A program made the position numbers and the translations under genes. 58,177 bases of DNA from an uncultured archaeon. Lineage in GTDB: Archaea; Nanobdellota; Nanobdellia; Woesearchaeales; CAIVOO01. Numbering within the stretch: position 1 is the first letter of the stretch; each line of letters begins with the position of its first letter. Of this stretch, positions 25,567 through 34,121 are shown piece after piece. The stretch covers positions 1-58,177 of the forward strand of contig CAIVED010000006.1 of assembly GCA_903904885.1 (NCBI GenBank), written 5' to 3'. The notes under the pieces were generated by a model that saw only the letters and a list, made by a program, of their open reading frames with translations, was not told the origin of the DNA and searched no databases.

Positions 25567-26799
25567 ATGAACGTCCGGAAAAACTGCATAAAATGCAAGG
25601 GGCGGCTGTGGTGTGGGGGCAGCTTTTGCCCTATTTTGAGGAAAACACAGGTTCTTGCCAGAACAGTTAAAGGGTTTAATCCTAATTCAAGCTCAATCTC
25701 AGGAGAAGCCCCAAGCGTGTTTGTCGGCAGGATCGGATATCCGGACATAAATGTCGGGATTTTGTCTGCCAATGATACTAATACTGCTGTTTACGATGAC
25801 CCCCGAAAGTGGGCCAGTGAGAATCTTGAAATCCCGAAAATAATTGATTATCGGGCTTCTTTGATAAACTCCCGGTTCAAATCGCATGTGAAGCAGACAG
25901 ACAAATTTCTTGAAACAAGCCAGGAGGTTGCGCTTTCATCAAAACCTGTTGAAATGGACATTGAGCTGAAAGACAAGCCACGATTTAGGGTTTCGTTTCA
26001 TTCAAACACGCCTCCCATGGGCCCCAATGCCCAATTGGAAAAAGCATACATGAAAGAGAATCCTAAAATCCACACAAAGGTTGAGAAAGTTAATAGCCAG
26101 AATGATTTGAAAGCGAGCGAGGCGATGAATTATCTGTTTGACCATGGTTTTGATGAGAATTTTTTATCCAGAATACTGAGCGTTGGAACCCTCGGAGTAA
26201 AACCCCAAAGGAAACTAGTGCCGACAAGGTGGGCAATAACTGCGACTGATGATACTCTGGGAAAAGAGTTGATAAAGGAAATAAAGGATTTTAAATCAGG
26301 GGATTACGAGTTTTATTTCGGCAACTATCTTGGCAACTATTACATGTTTATGCTTTTACCGGATGTCTGGTCCTATGAATTGTTTGAGACATACATGCCG
26401 AGAACCGCGTGGAATACTGAGAACAGGATACAATTCATGACAGACCATGAAACCTATGATGGCAGAAAATCCTATGCAGAAAACTGCGTTGGCGGTTATT
26501 ATTCTGTCCGGTTGGCATTGCTTGAGAAATTAAAATCAATGAAGCGGCAGGCAACTGTTTTGACGTTGAGATTTATTACAGATGATTATGCAGTTCCTCT
26601 CGGGGTTTGGGTTACGCGTGAGGCCGCAAGAAAAGCGCTGAACAGCAGGCCGATAAAATTCAATGACAAGGAAACAATGCTGAATTATGCAAAAGCCCTT
26701 GTGAAGAAAAAATGGGGCTATGATGCCCAATGCCTGTACAATGAAAGCGTTTTGCTGAGAAACATGAAAATGCAGAGGAAATTAATTGGCTTTATCTAA
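25567..26799 (+). CDS. Nre-family DNA repair protein with zinc finger and PCNA motif
   Basis: 410 residues, full-length archaeal Nre. The N-terminal zinc motif is CIKCKGRLWCGGSFCPIL (residues 7-24); the core includes GEAPSVFVGRIGYPDINVG and the conserved YLGNYYMFMLLPDVWSYE. The C-terminus ends MQRKLIGFI, fitting a PCNA-interacting peptide (Q-x-x-L-x-x-F-I). Halophile Nre proteins are linked to repair of DNA damage and bind PCNA; that role is taken from the family. It converges on the HAD gene with an 18-base overlap. Confidence 0.9.
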   Translation: MNVRKNCIKCKGRLWCGGSFCPILRKTQVLARTVKGFNPNSSSISGEAPSVFVGRIGYPDINVGILSANDTNTAVYDDPRKWASENLEIPKIIDYRASLINSRFKSHVKQTDKFLETSQEVALSSKPVEMDIELKDKPRFRVSFHSNTPPMGPNAQLEKAYMKENPKIHTKVEKVNSQNDLKASEAMNYLFDHGFDENFLSRILSVGTLGVKPQRKLVPTRWAITATDDTLGKELIKEIKDFKSGDYEFYFGNYLGNYYMFMLLPDVWSYELFETYMPRTAWNTENRIQFMTDHETYDGRKSYAENCVGGYYSVRLALLEKLKSMKRQATVLTLRFITDDYAVPLGVWVTREAARKALNSRPIKFNDKETMLNYAKALVKKKWGYDAQCLYNESVLLRNMKMQRKLIGFI

Positions 26800-27459
26800 C
26801 AACCTGGCAATGACAACTCCTAAATTTTCAGGCTTTAAAACCAATCGAGACTCTGGAATGCTGTATTCTTTCATCGCTGCTCTCAGAAGTTCCGGGCTGT
26901 AAAAACCCCCGTATCCTGTGACTATTGGAATCATTCCTGTTTCAACAGCAGCCTTGATGTCCTGAATCTCGTCTCCGGCGTAAATGCATCTTGAAGGTTT
27001 AATGTGCAATTCAGTTGCAATCAATTTCAGCAGCTCTGTCTTTGAGCTGCCATGCTCCTTTGTGCCGACTAAATCAAAAAGGCCTGCCAGTCTCTCTCTT
27101 TTCAAAAATGGGCCAATAATCCTCCCGGAATTGAGTGTTGCAATTGCCTGTTTTTTTTCTTTTAGCTTAACCGCATGCAAGGTTTCCCGCATCCCTTGGA
27201 AAAGCGGTGCAGGGTCCAGGTTAAAGTAATGTATGAATTCCTCCCAAATCATGTGCTCGTCTTTTTTCAAATCAAAGCCCATAATCCTGTAAACTTCCAT
27301 TCCAAGGCCCCTGCCCCTGAAGCCGATTATTTTTTCTTCGGGAGACTGCTTGCTGTATTTGTGGCATAAATACCGGAAAAAGTCATCCCTAACAGGATTA
27401 GAATTCACCATATGCCCGTCATAATCATGGATAACTCCAGCAATAGATCCATTTTTCAT
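26782..27459 (-). CDS. HAD-superfamily phosphatase
   Basis: 225 residues. Motif I is VIHDYDGHMVNS (nucleophile and general acid Asp), motif II AIATLNSG, the motif III Lys lies in KTELLKLIA, and motif IV is CIYAGDEIQDIKAA. A helical cap sits between motifs I and II, as in phosphoglycolate or beta-phosphoglucomutase-type enzymes. Substrate unknown. Downstream of it on the same strand, 170 bases of unassigned sequence separate the unusual P-loop array. Confidence 0.82.
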   Translation of the reverse strand: MKNGSIAGVIHDYDGHMVNSNPVRDDFFRYLCHKYSKQSPEEKIIGFRGRGLGMEVYRIMGFDLKKDEHMIWEEFIHYFNLDPAPLFQGMRETLHAVKLKEKKQAIATLNSGRIIGPFLKRERLAGLFDLVGTKEHGSSKTELLKLIATELHIKPSRCIYAGDEIQDIKAAVETGMIPIVTGYGGFYSPELLRAAMKEYSIPESRLVLKPENLGVVIARLLDKAN

Positions 27460-27628
27460 GGGGAAAAATGCAGCATAAAAGTTTATATAGCTTTAGAAAG
27501 GCTTTTAACTATTTGATCTTCTCTTAGGACTTTCTTTATATGCTCGATTTGGTCCATGAAAAGGTGGGAGGATACTGAAAAAGTGGTTATGTCATCTATG
27601 TATTATTTACCTACCTCCAGTGCTCTTT

Positions 27629-29569
27629 CTATAGCTTTCCAAGTTTTTTGCCAATTTTTTTGATATTCTCTTGCAATCTTGAAAGTTCGGCATGAAATTT
27701 ATCGTTGATGCTAATAAAATATCTTATTTCATTTTGATCAACAAGCTCTTTTCCTTCCGTTCTTTTGTTATAAAATGGGGCTATAAACTTAAAAAATTTA
27801 AACATGCCTCCAAAAAATTTCTCGGCATATTCCGAAAATGGGGCATAATTTCCATTCCAATAAGTTCTTACAAAATCATTGGGTTGTTTAAAAAAAGGAT
27901 ATCCATTTAGGGGGTCTTTCATCGCTTCTTCATTACTGGTAACTTGCAAGACAGTTTCTAAAAAATGATATGAGAAATGTGCGAGATATTTATCCACCTG
28001 TGCCGGATAAGAATCTTCTAATCCTTGTGCTATAACTATTTCAGCAGAACCATTTATCTTTTGGAGGGCGCCAAAAGCCTGCAAGGTTCTTGAAACAGGG
28101 TATATTCTAGAAAATCCGCTCAAATAGATTGACTGAAACTCTGCCATCTCTTTTAATGCGGTAGGCCAGTTCAAAATTAGCCCTCTTAGCAAATCAAGGG
28201 AATATTCATTGGCCCCCATAGACTTTTTTGTTTCCTCGCAAATATAATCATAGTAAGACTTGAGGGCGGAAGCTGCGGAGTCATAACCAATAGCAGAAGC
28301 GTATGAATGTGCCTCTTTTACGAGACCAATCTGGTAAAACAAAACTCTCGCTGGGTCTTCCAATATTGTTTCATTTATCTCACTTATAACCGCTCCAAAA
28401 TCGAGGGCCAGATTTAAAGTTCTCAGCACATTTAATTCTTCCAGACCAGGAATGCAATAATACTGGTATCTGAAGTCTCTTGCAGAGACTCCTTCAATCC
28501 CAAGTTTATCATGCCGTTCCGGGGAGACTAACAATCCTTCAAGATTTTCCCTTTTTTTCATTAGTCCAGCATATAATTGTTGCATCAGTATTGTTTCTAT
28601 AAACCCCCCTTGCCCAATTTTATTGCTGGCTACTCTTTGCAACCCTCCCATTATTTTACCGGCCATTTCTTGTAGTCTCTCTGGCTCGTTTAAGTCTGCG
28701 AGAAGTTTAAGCAGCATTAAAGGACCGACCGCTGCAAAATCCGCTGGGTGGTAATCTCTGGAAGATAATATCATATTTGATAGAAAATCGTTTGGAGCGC
28801 CTTCAATCAATGGATATGTCTTGAATAGCGCAAACCTCTCAGGGATTATCTGTTGCTGGATCCGCACTAGGCCTGAGATTGCCTTTTTTAGGCCTATCTC
28901 ATTTTTCATTAAATACTTTAAGGTTTCCCCGAGGGTTCCTTCTCTAAAGTCATATTCAACTTCCGGCATCTCATTTTTTTCTAATGAAATAATTATATCA
29001 TTAAGATACTTTTTAATCTCTTCAGGTTCAGAAATATTTGCTGGCTTATTTACTACAATAACATTAAAATTATCTATATTGTCTAAATATTCAAGAAGAT
29101 TCTTTTTGTTTTCTTCTTCTCTTTTCAGAGGGTCCTTCTTTTTTCCGGAAACCATTCTTTTTCTTATTTCACCAAGGTCTGAAAGAAACAATATTTTCCT
29201 GACCTCATAATCCTCAAAAAAATTTGCAATTTCATCTAAAATAGGATAGTAAACAATTTGTTCAACAACTTTCTCCCCCGCATCTAACGCTTCTTTAGTT
29301 TCTGTGATGGGGAAGCCATAAAAGTTGCCATTTTCCTGATTTGGGTAGCGATGAACCCCAATCAGTTCTCCTTTCGCGTTTTTATCCAAAAATTCTTCCT
29401 CTGTTACAAAGAAACCATGGGTTGATTGAGTTCTGTCATATTGCCTGCTGTCTATCTCTTCTTCCCTCTTGGCTCTGGTGGTCCAACGTAAAGAGCGGTT
29501 GATACCTCCTGTGCATGAAGTCTTTCCTGAGGAACTAGGTCCCACTATAAGTTCAAGTTTTCCTGGCAT
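27629..29569 (-). CDS. Guanylate-kinase-like domain fused to a large helical domain
   Basis: 646 residues, last gene of the array. The first 200 residues are guanylate-kinase-like: P-loop GPSSSGKT (10-17), then RSLRWTTRAKREEEIDSRQY, HGFFVTEEEFLDKNAKGELI and NGNFYGFP, which follow the GMP-binding order of Gmk. The remaining 430 or so residues are a helical domain with no family I recognise; it has several AFGALQ/LLKLLADL-like hydrophobic helices but no membrane segment. The ATG is 25 bases inside the end of the preceding gene and has a GGGAG site. Kinase activity is not assured; the extension may sense or bind a partner. Confidence 0.78.
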   Translation of the reverse strand: MPGKLELIVGPSSSGKTSCTGGINRSLRWTTRAKREEEIDSRQYDRTQSTHGFFVTEEEFLDKNAKGELIGVHRYPNQENGNFYGFPITETKEALDAGEKVVEQIVYYPILDEIANFFEDYEVRKILFLSDLGEIRKRMVSGKKKDPLKREEENKKNLLEYLDNIDNFNVIVVNKPANISEPEEIKKYLNDIIISLEKNEMPEVEYDFREGTLGETLKYLMKNEIGLKKAISGLVRIQQQIIPERFALFKTYPLIEGAPNDFLSNMILSSRDYHPADFAAVGPLMLLKLLADLNEPERLQEMAGKIMGGLQRVASNKIGQGGFIETILMQQLYAGLMKKRENLEGLLVSPERHDKLGIEGVSARDFRYQYYCIPGLEELNVLRTLNLALDFGAVISEINETILEDPARVLFYQIGLVKEAHSYASAIGYDSAASALKSYYDYICEETKKSMGANEYSLDLLRGLILNWPTALKEMAEFQSIYLSGFSRIYPVSRTLQAFGALQKINGSAEIVIAQGLEDSYPAQVDKYLAHFSYHFLETVLQVTSNEEAMKDPLNGYPFFKQPNDFVRTYWNGNYAPFSEYAEKFFGGMFKFFKFIAPFYNKRTEGKELVDQNEIRYFISINDKFHAELSRLQENIKKIGKKLGKL

Positions 29570-30564
29570 TTTTCTCCCTTGATAATTCTTCTCATTTCAT
29601 TTACATTCGATTCATAATCTCCTTGCAGCACATGATCAGCATGCTGTCTGTAAGTATTTATCCATTTCAAATCTGAAAGGAATTTTTTGATTCTTTTTGT
29701 ATCGTGCCGCGCGATAAGCCCTTGCTCAACCATGGATGGTTCGGTTAAAATAAGCACTGTCCTCACAAGATCAGGGAAGTCGGTCTTTAAATTAAATGCG
29801 GCCTCTGGATTGCAGGTATCAAACAACCAGCAAAATTTGCTCTGTTTGGCTGAAATAAGATCAAAAAGGCTCAGCCCGTATAGATTATACATATACTCAT
29901 GCGCAGCATATATTTTATCTTGCTTTAAATGCTTTTCAAATTCAGCTCTCTGAATGCTGACAATCCCATCTAAATCTCTCTCTTCTGAGAAACGATATTG
30001 CCGAGTGGTTATTTTGGGAATCTGGCATATTTCAACATTTTCTGTTAATTTTTTTATCATTGTTGTCTTGCCAGAACCAGTCGGACCGCAGATAACATAC
30101 AGTCTCGGTTTGGCATAGTTGGGGATAAGATCAAACCATGGGGGCAATTGGGCAGTAAGTGCGATTAGCATATCAAATTGAAGATGCCCAACCGCCCATT
30201 CATAATCTATGGTGTTTACATTTTTTGTTTTTTCAAATACTTCTTCTCCTATCTCATAAAGACAAACCTCCGTGTGTGCTAACCTTGTGAAGATTTTTGA
30301 GTCTACAGTTTCTGCCAGCATATCAGTATCTTTAGGGAAATGAGCGCGTGCCTGCCCAACTTCATTTACTACCTCTGAAACAACACTTTTTCTTTTAGCA
30401 AGTTCGGAAAGAGCAGATATATTGATTCCTTCTTCTCTTGAAAATCCGTATTTTAAAAAACCAAAGAGCCTAAACGCTCTCTCGCTTAACAATTCTAAAA
30501 GTTTAGCCTCCGCATCCAATTCAATTTTTTTCCTATTAGGAGTCATATTTGATGTGATTATCAT
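29545..30564 (-). CDS. Guanylate-kinase-like P-loop protein, array member 4
   Basis: 339 residues. The N-terminal 140 residues are helical and unassigned (LSERAFRLFGFLKYGFSREEG, then a linker helix EWAVGHLQFDMLIALTAQLPPW). From residue about 152 comes the array's core domain: LYVICGPTGSGKTTMIKKL (canonical P-loop), IPKITTRQYRFSEERD, LYGLSLFDLI, and CWLFDTCNPEAAFNL. The same blocks recur in the next three genes, so it is a paralogue. It lacks the receiver-like N-terminus of those. It is separated from the upstream gene by 76 bases, the only gap in the array. Confidence 0.72.
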   Translation of the reverse strand: MIITSNMTPNRKKIELDAEAKLLELLSERAFRLFGFLKYGFSREEGINISALSELAKRKSVVSEVVNEVGQARAHFPKDTDMLAETVDSKIFTRLAHTEVCLYEIGEEVFEKTKNVNTIDYEWAVGHLQFDMLIALTAQLPPWFDLIPNYAKPRLYVICGPTGSGKTTMIKKLTENVEICQIPKITTRQYRFSEERDLDGIVSIQRAEFEKHLKQDKIYAAHEYMYNLYGLSLFDLISAKQSKFCWLFDTCNPEAAFNLKTDFPDLVRTVLILTEPSMVEQGLIARHDTKRIKKFLSDLKWINTYRQHADHVLQGDYESNVNEMRRIIKGEKCQENLNL

Positions 30565-30640
30565 GTTTAGCTTCTCTTAGTCTCTTTTTCTCTTTCATTC
30601 TCCCTCTGTTCTCTCAGTTTAGTATTCTTGCTTTTTCGCG

Positions 30641-31804
30641 TCATTTTTTGTCTTCAGTGATTATTTTTATCATTTCTGTTACATTATCACTGACTCTTGT
30701 CCCTCTTAAAACAAAGTCAAGGTCTGGGAGGTATTTTTGGAACTCCTTTGCTTCCCGGAGTATTCCTTCTAGTCTATTTTTGGTCTGGACTTTTGTTGCC
30801 TCTGCTTTTTTAAGAGCTTCAAGTTCGTCTTGCATTGATGAAAACTGCTCAGATGGTTCATCTATTGCTTTGATTCTTTGTTCAAGGCCGAATCCTGCAA
30901 AAGAAAGTTCAGGAAAAACCCCAACCAGTTTTACAAATTCTGGAAATTGCTCTCTTAATTTATTGGCTGCTTCAAAATCACAGGTATCCCAGACATATGC
31001 TTCATGATTATCACTAAAAATTAAGCTGAGATCTTCTCGTCTTAGGCCGTAAAAATTTTTGTTATATGTATGTCCTGCTAAAACATTTTTCATTTTTTCA
31101 TGAAAAGCCAGTTCTGCAGGAGAAACAGAGATTATGCTCTGCCTGTCCTTTGATGATCTGTACTCTCTAGTTGTCAATTTAGGCAGCTGCTTAACTCCAT
31201 AAATTTGTAACTCTTCACTAAGCGAGCTTTTGCCAAAAGCTGAAGGAGCAACAAGAACATACAATTTTTTTGAGGTAGGTCTAAGAAAGTACTGTTCAAA
31301 TAAAGGCATTGGTTCTATAGTCGCTTCGCTAAAACCCGGGTACCAAAAATCCATTGAAAAAAGAAGAGGTTGTCCCTCATGCCTTGAAGATGCGAGGCCA
31401 GCTTGATACGCTCTTGCAAATGATTCCTCAACTTGCCCATCCAGTAAGTGAAATGCATACAAATAACAACCATTTTTCCAGCTTTGTCTGGCATTTTTGA
31501 CTGGTCGCAAGGTTATGGGGTCAGCCGGGACCGTAATGCCCTCTGAAGCACCACAGAAAATTGCTTTTGACCCAGAACAGGAACTAATAATATTTTTTGT
31601 TTCCGGACACAAATCTCTCTGAATCAACAACAAATCTGGTTTAGATTTTGACTCTGCGATAAAATTTGCAGCATCTTCCAGGTATAAAAAAATGCTCATA
31701 TTAACACCTGCTGACTCATCAATGTAATTATACCTCCGTTTTTCCGGAGCTTCCTCAACCATCATATTGTTTTTTTTGATCAAGTAAAGTATATTTTTTG
31801 TCAT
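30641..31804 (-). CDS. Receiver-like domain fused to guanylate-kinase-like domain, array member 3
   Basis: 387 residues. N-terminus NILYLIKKNN and then EDAANFIAESKSKPDLLLIQ with KAIFCGASEG and ITLRPV follow the strand/helix order of response-regulator receivers, but the phosphoacceptor Asp position is Gln, so it would be a pseudo-receiver. A helical middle section follows, then from about residue 176 the core: KKLYVLVAPSAFGKSSL, LPKLTTREYRSSKDRQ, FYGLRREDL, YVWDTCDFEAANKL, LVGVFPEL. The start overlaps the previous stop as ATGA. The receiver reading is inference. Confidence 0.72.
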   Translation of the reverse strand: MTKNILYLIKKNNMMVEEAPEKRRYNYIDESAGVNMSIFLYLEDAANFIAESKSKPDLLLIQRDLCPETKNIISSCSGSKAIFCGASEGITVPADPITLRPVKNARQSWKNGCYLYAFHLLDGQVEESFARAYQAGLASSRHEGQPLLFSMDFWYPGFSEATIEPMPLFEQYFLRPTSKKLYVLVAPSAFGKSSLSEELQIYGVKQLPKLTTREYRSSKDRQSIISVSPAELAFHEKMKNVLAGHTYNKNFYGLRREDLSLIFSDNHEAYVWDTCDFEAANKLREQFPEFVKLVGVFPELSFAGFGLEQRIKAIDEPSEQFSSMQDELEALKKAEATKVQTKNRLEGILREAKEFQKYLPDLDFVLRGTRVSDNVTEMIKIITEDKK

Positions 31805-32913
31805 CTCTTGTCCCTCATGATTATCTCGAGCATCTGGAGAACATTGTCTCGTACGTTGCCCGCATTAAGTAAATGGTCAAAACTTGGAATAAAAGGAAGA
31901 TAATTTTTTAATTCAACAAAGGCTCGGTCTAAACGCTGGTTTGTAGTCCTGACCAGTTGCTCATTTTTTTCAATTATTCTGTCTAATTCTGAAGTTGACG
32001 TTGCCAGGGTAATTACTGGCTCTGAGGCCTGGATTTTTCTCTTCTCTAATCCAATACCTACAAGACTTCTTCCTGGAAATATTCCTACCACTTTCACAAT
32101 ATCCGGGAACATCCGCTTTAATCCCAACGCCGTTTCAGGATCGCAGGTATCCCACACATGAGCATCAACCTCTTTTAAAAATACGCTTTCAATATCTTTC
32201 TTTCTTATGCCATAACGTTGTTCATGATACAAGTGTGAACCAACTATTTCTCCTTGGTTTGCTTCAGAAATGAAAACTTTGGGAGAAACGGAGAGTATAG
32301 CTCCGCTTAGCATTTCATTGCTTCCTGGGCGGTAAGGTCTGGTTGTTATTTTAGGAATAATTTTAACGCACAGGTGGCTAATATGATTGCTTATTGTGCT
32401 TTTACCATATCCCGAAGGAGCACACAGAACATACAATTTTCCTGATGGTTTTTTTGCAATGTAATCAGTAACAATTCTGGATCTAAATCCTCCAAATATC
32501 CAGCCATTCATATCATTTACCCTTAAGCTTCTACTTGCTATAGAGTTATGAACAATGTTTGAATACTGAAATGCTGTAACATATCTGCGGAGGTTTTCCG
32601 GAATCTCTTCTGAAACACGTATTGGATAGGAATCTGTGGTTACTGTGTGACCTCCATGACAATTTATAATTTTTAGTCTTTTGAATTCTTTTCTAAATTG
32701 GCGGGATACTTCTAGTGTGGGGTCTACGGCAAATACATAAACCCAGTCCTCAGAAAAATCCTTCGGCAGGTCAAGAATTCCTTTTAGTTTTCGAGTTCTG
32801 ACTGGCTTCAAGTCTTTTGAGTCCCAGTCAATTGAATATATGTGTTCAGTACCGCCTTTATTAAATGAGCCCATCTTATTATCTACATATAGGATCTTAA
32901 TTTCTTCAGTCAT
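31801..32913 (-). CDS. Receiver-like domain fused to guanylate-kinase-like domain, array member 2
   Basis: 370 residues, same layout as its neighbours. The N-terminus EEIKILYVDNKMGS begins like a receiver strand with VDN in place of the acidic pair, and VYVFAVDPTLEVSRQFRKEF occupies the place of the phosphoacceptor strand. Core from about residue 163: GKLYVLCAPSGYGKSTIS, IPKITTRPYRPGSNE, RYGIRKKDIESV, HVWDTCDPETALGL, VVGIFPG. Start and stop both overlap neighbours as ATGA, so translation is coupled along the array. It likely arose by tandem duplication. Confidence 0.73.
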   Translation of the reverse strand: MTEEIKILYVDNKMGSFNKGGTEHIYSIDWDSKDLKPVRTRKLKGILDLPKDFSEDWVYVFAVDPTLEVSRQFRKEFKRLKIINCHGGHTVTTDSYPIRVSEEIPENLRRYVTAFQYSNIVHNSIASRSLRVNDMNGWIFGGFRSRIVTDYIAKKPSGKLYVLCAPSGYGKSTISNHISHLCVKIIPKITTRPYRPGSNEMLSGAILSVSPKVFISEANQGEIVGSHLYHEQRYGIRKKDIESVFLKEVDAHVWDTCDPETALGLKRMFPDIVKVVGIFPGRSLVGIGLEKRKIQASEPVITLATSTSELDRIIEKNEQLVRTTNQRLDRAFVELKNYLPFIPSFDHLLNAGNVRDNVLQMLEIIMRDKR

Positions 32914-34121
32914 CTTTTGTCCTCTATGATTATTTGCAGCATTTGCTCAACATTTTCTTCAATAGTGCTGCCGGTTAAAACATGATCGCAATCAGGCAAA
33001 AAATGCATGTAAATCTTTGCTTCTTCAATGCTCTGGTCCAAACGTTTTATGGTGTCAGCAACTCCTCCGCGCTTTAGTTCAATTTGCCTTAGCTGCTCTT
33101 CGAATGTCTTGAATTCCTTATCGGGGTTTAAAAAATTAGAAAGTCTTAGCTCTAAGCCATAACCCGCAAAATCCAAGCTTGGAAAGATGCCCACTAATTT
33201 AACATTTTTGGGATACAATGTCCTTAAAGAATTTGTTGCATCAAAGTCACAAAAGTCAAGAGCATACGCATCAAACAATCCGTCATTTACAGACTCAATG
33301 TCTTCTTTCATAACCCCATAATATTGTCTATTTGGCAGGAAAAAGTGCCCTGCTAAAATATCCCCGTTTTGCTCTAATTGGTTGAAATAGGTAGTCGAGA
33401 TGGAAGCGGTATTGTTTTTCTCATCAGGCCGCTGTTTCCGAGTTGTAATTTTTTGGAGCGGTTTTATGCCATATCTCTCCAGATTTTTGATCATTGTGCT
33501 CTTCCCGTAACCAGGCGGAGCAAGAAAAACATATAATTTTTTTGTTGAGTCTGTCATGAAGAATTCTGTTAATAAAGGAAAAAGTTTAGGAATTACCTCG
33601 CTCGTATTATAAAACTCCAAATTAAGCAATCTGCGTATTCCTGCAAATTCGCCTTGTCTTTTTTCGTGAACCATATGCTCAACTTGTGCAGCATATAATT
33701 TCTCGTTGGCAAGCTTTGTGTCTTCCATAGGCATGCCTCCAAGTACGGAAAAGAAATTTGAGTCATGGGTTACTCCCATAGTATTGATTTTTCCAGACTG
33801 TATTCCTTCCAGACTTGCCATCCCACTGTCTATATGGTATGCCAAAAGAATTTTTGTTTTTGGATTTATTTTTTTGAAGGCTTGCATCGAATTTACAATA
33901 TCTTCATTTAATTCTTGTTCATTAATTAGAATTTTTATTTGGTGCGATGCCGGATCATTCAAAAACATTTTTGCAACTGCCAAAGAATACAAAAAAACTA
34001 TATTTGTTTTGGGTCTCTCGCATTTGATGAGTCCAAAATGCTTATCGGGATGCATTCTCTGGGCACCAGTATTTAATGCTGGCAAATACAATATGTCAAC
34101 GTCTACTCTTTCATTTAACAT
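32910..34121 (-). CDS. Receiver-like domain fused to guanylate-kinase-like domain, array member 1
   Basis: 403 residues from the ATG at 34121, which lies 11 bases inside the Nudix gene. A TTG at 34133 with a GGGAG just before it is an alternative start. The N-terminal 170 residues (VDILYLPALNTGAQR, HQIKILINEQELNEDIVNSM, KTKILLAYHIDSG) again look receiver-like without the Asp. Core: KKLYVFLAPPGYGKSTMIKN, LQKITTRKQRPDEKN, YYGVMKEDIESV, ALDFCDFDATNSL, LVGIFPSLDFAGYG. The C-terminal 100 residues are helical. The end IIIEDKR matches the ends of the next two genes. Confidence 0.73.
   Translation of the reverse strand: MLNERVDVDILYLPALNTGAQRMHPDKHFGLIKCERPKTNIVFLYSLAVAKMFLNDPASHQIKILINEQELNEDIVNSMQAFKKINPKTKILLAYHIDSGMASLEGIQSGKINTMGVTHDSNFFSVLGGMPMEDTKLANEKLYAAQVEHMVHEKRQGEFAGIRRLLNLEFYNTSEVIPKLFPLLTEFFMTDSTKKLYVFLAPPGYGKSTMIKNLERYGIKPLQKITTRKQRPDEKNNTASISTTYFNQLEQNGDILAGHFFLPNRQYYGVMKEDIESVNDGLFDAYALDFCDFDATNSLRTLYPKNVKLVGIFPSLDFAGYGLELRLSNFLNPDKEFKTFEEQLRQIELKRGGVADTIKRLDQSIEEAKIYMHFLPDCDHVLTGSTIEENVEQMLQIIIEDKR

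Noticed and set aside
27479-27557. Short leftward ORF (about 24 codons) in the gap before the P-loop array's end
   Set aside because: Too short, no ribosome site or motif; the 169-base gap 27460-27628 otherwise shows nothing I can name.
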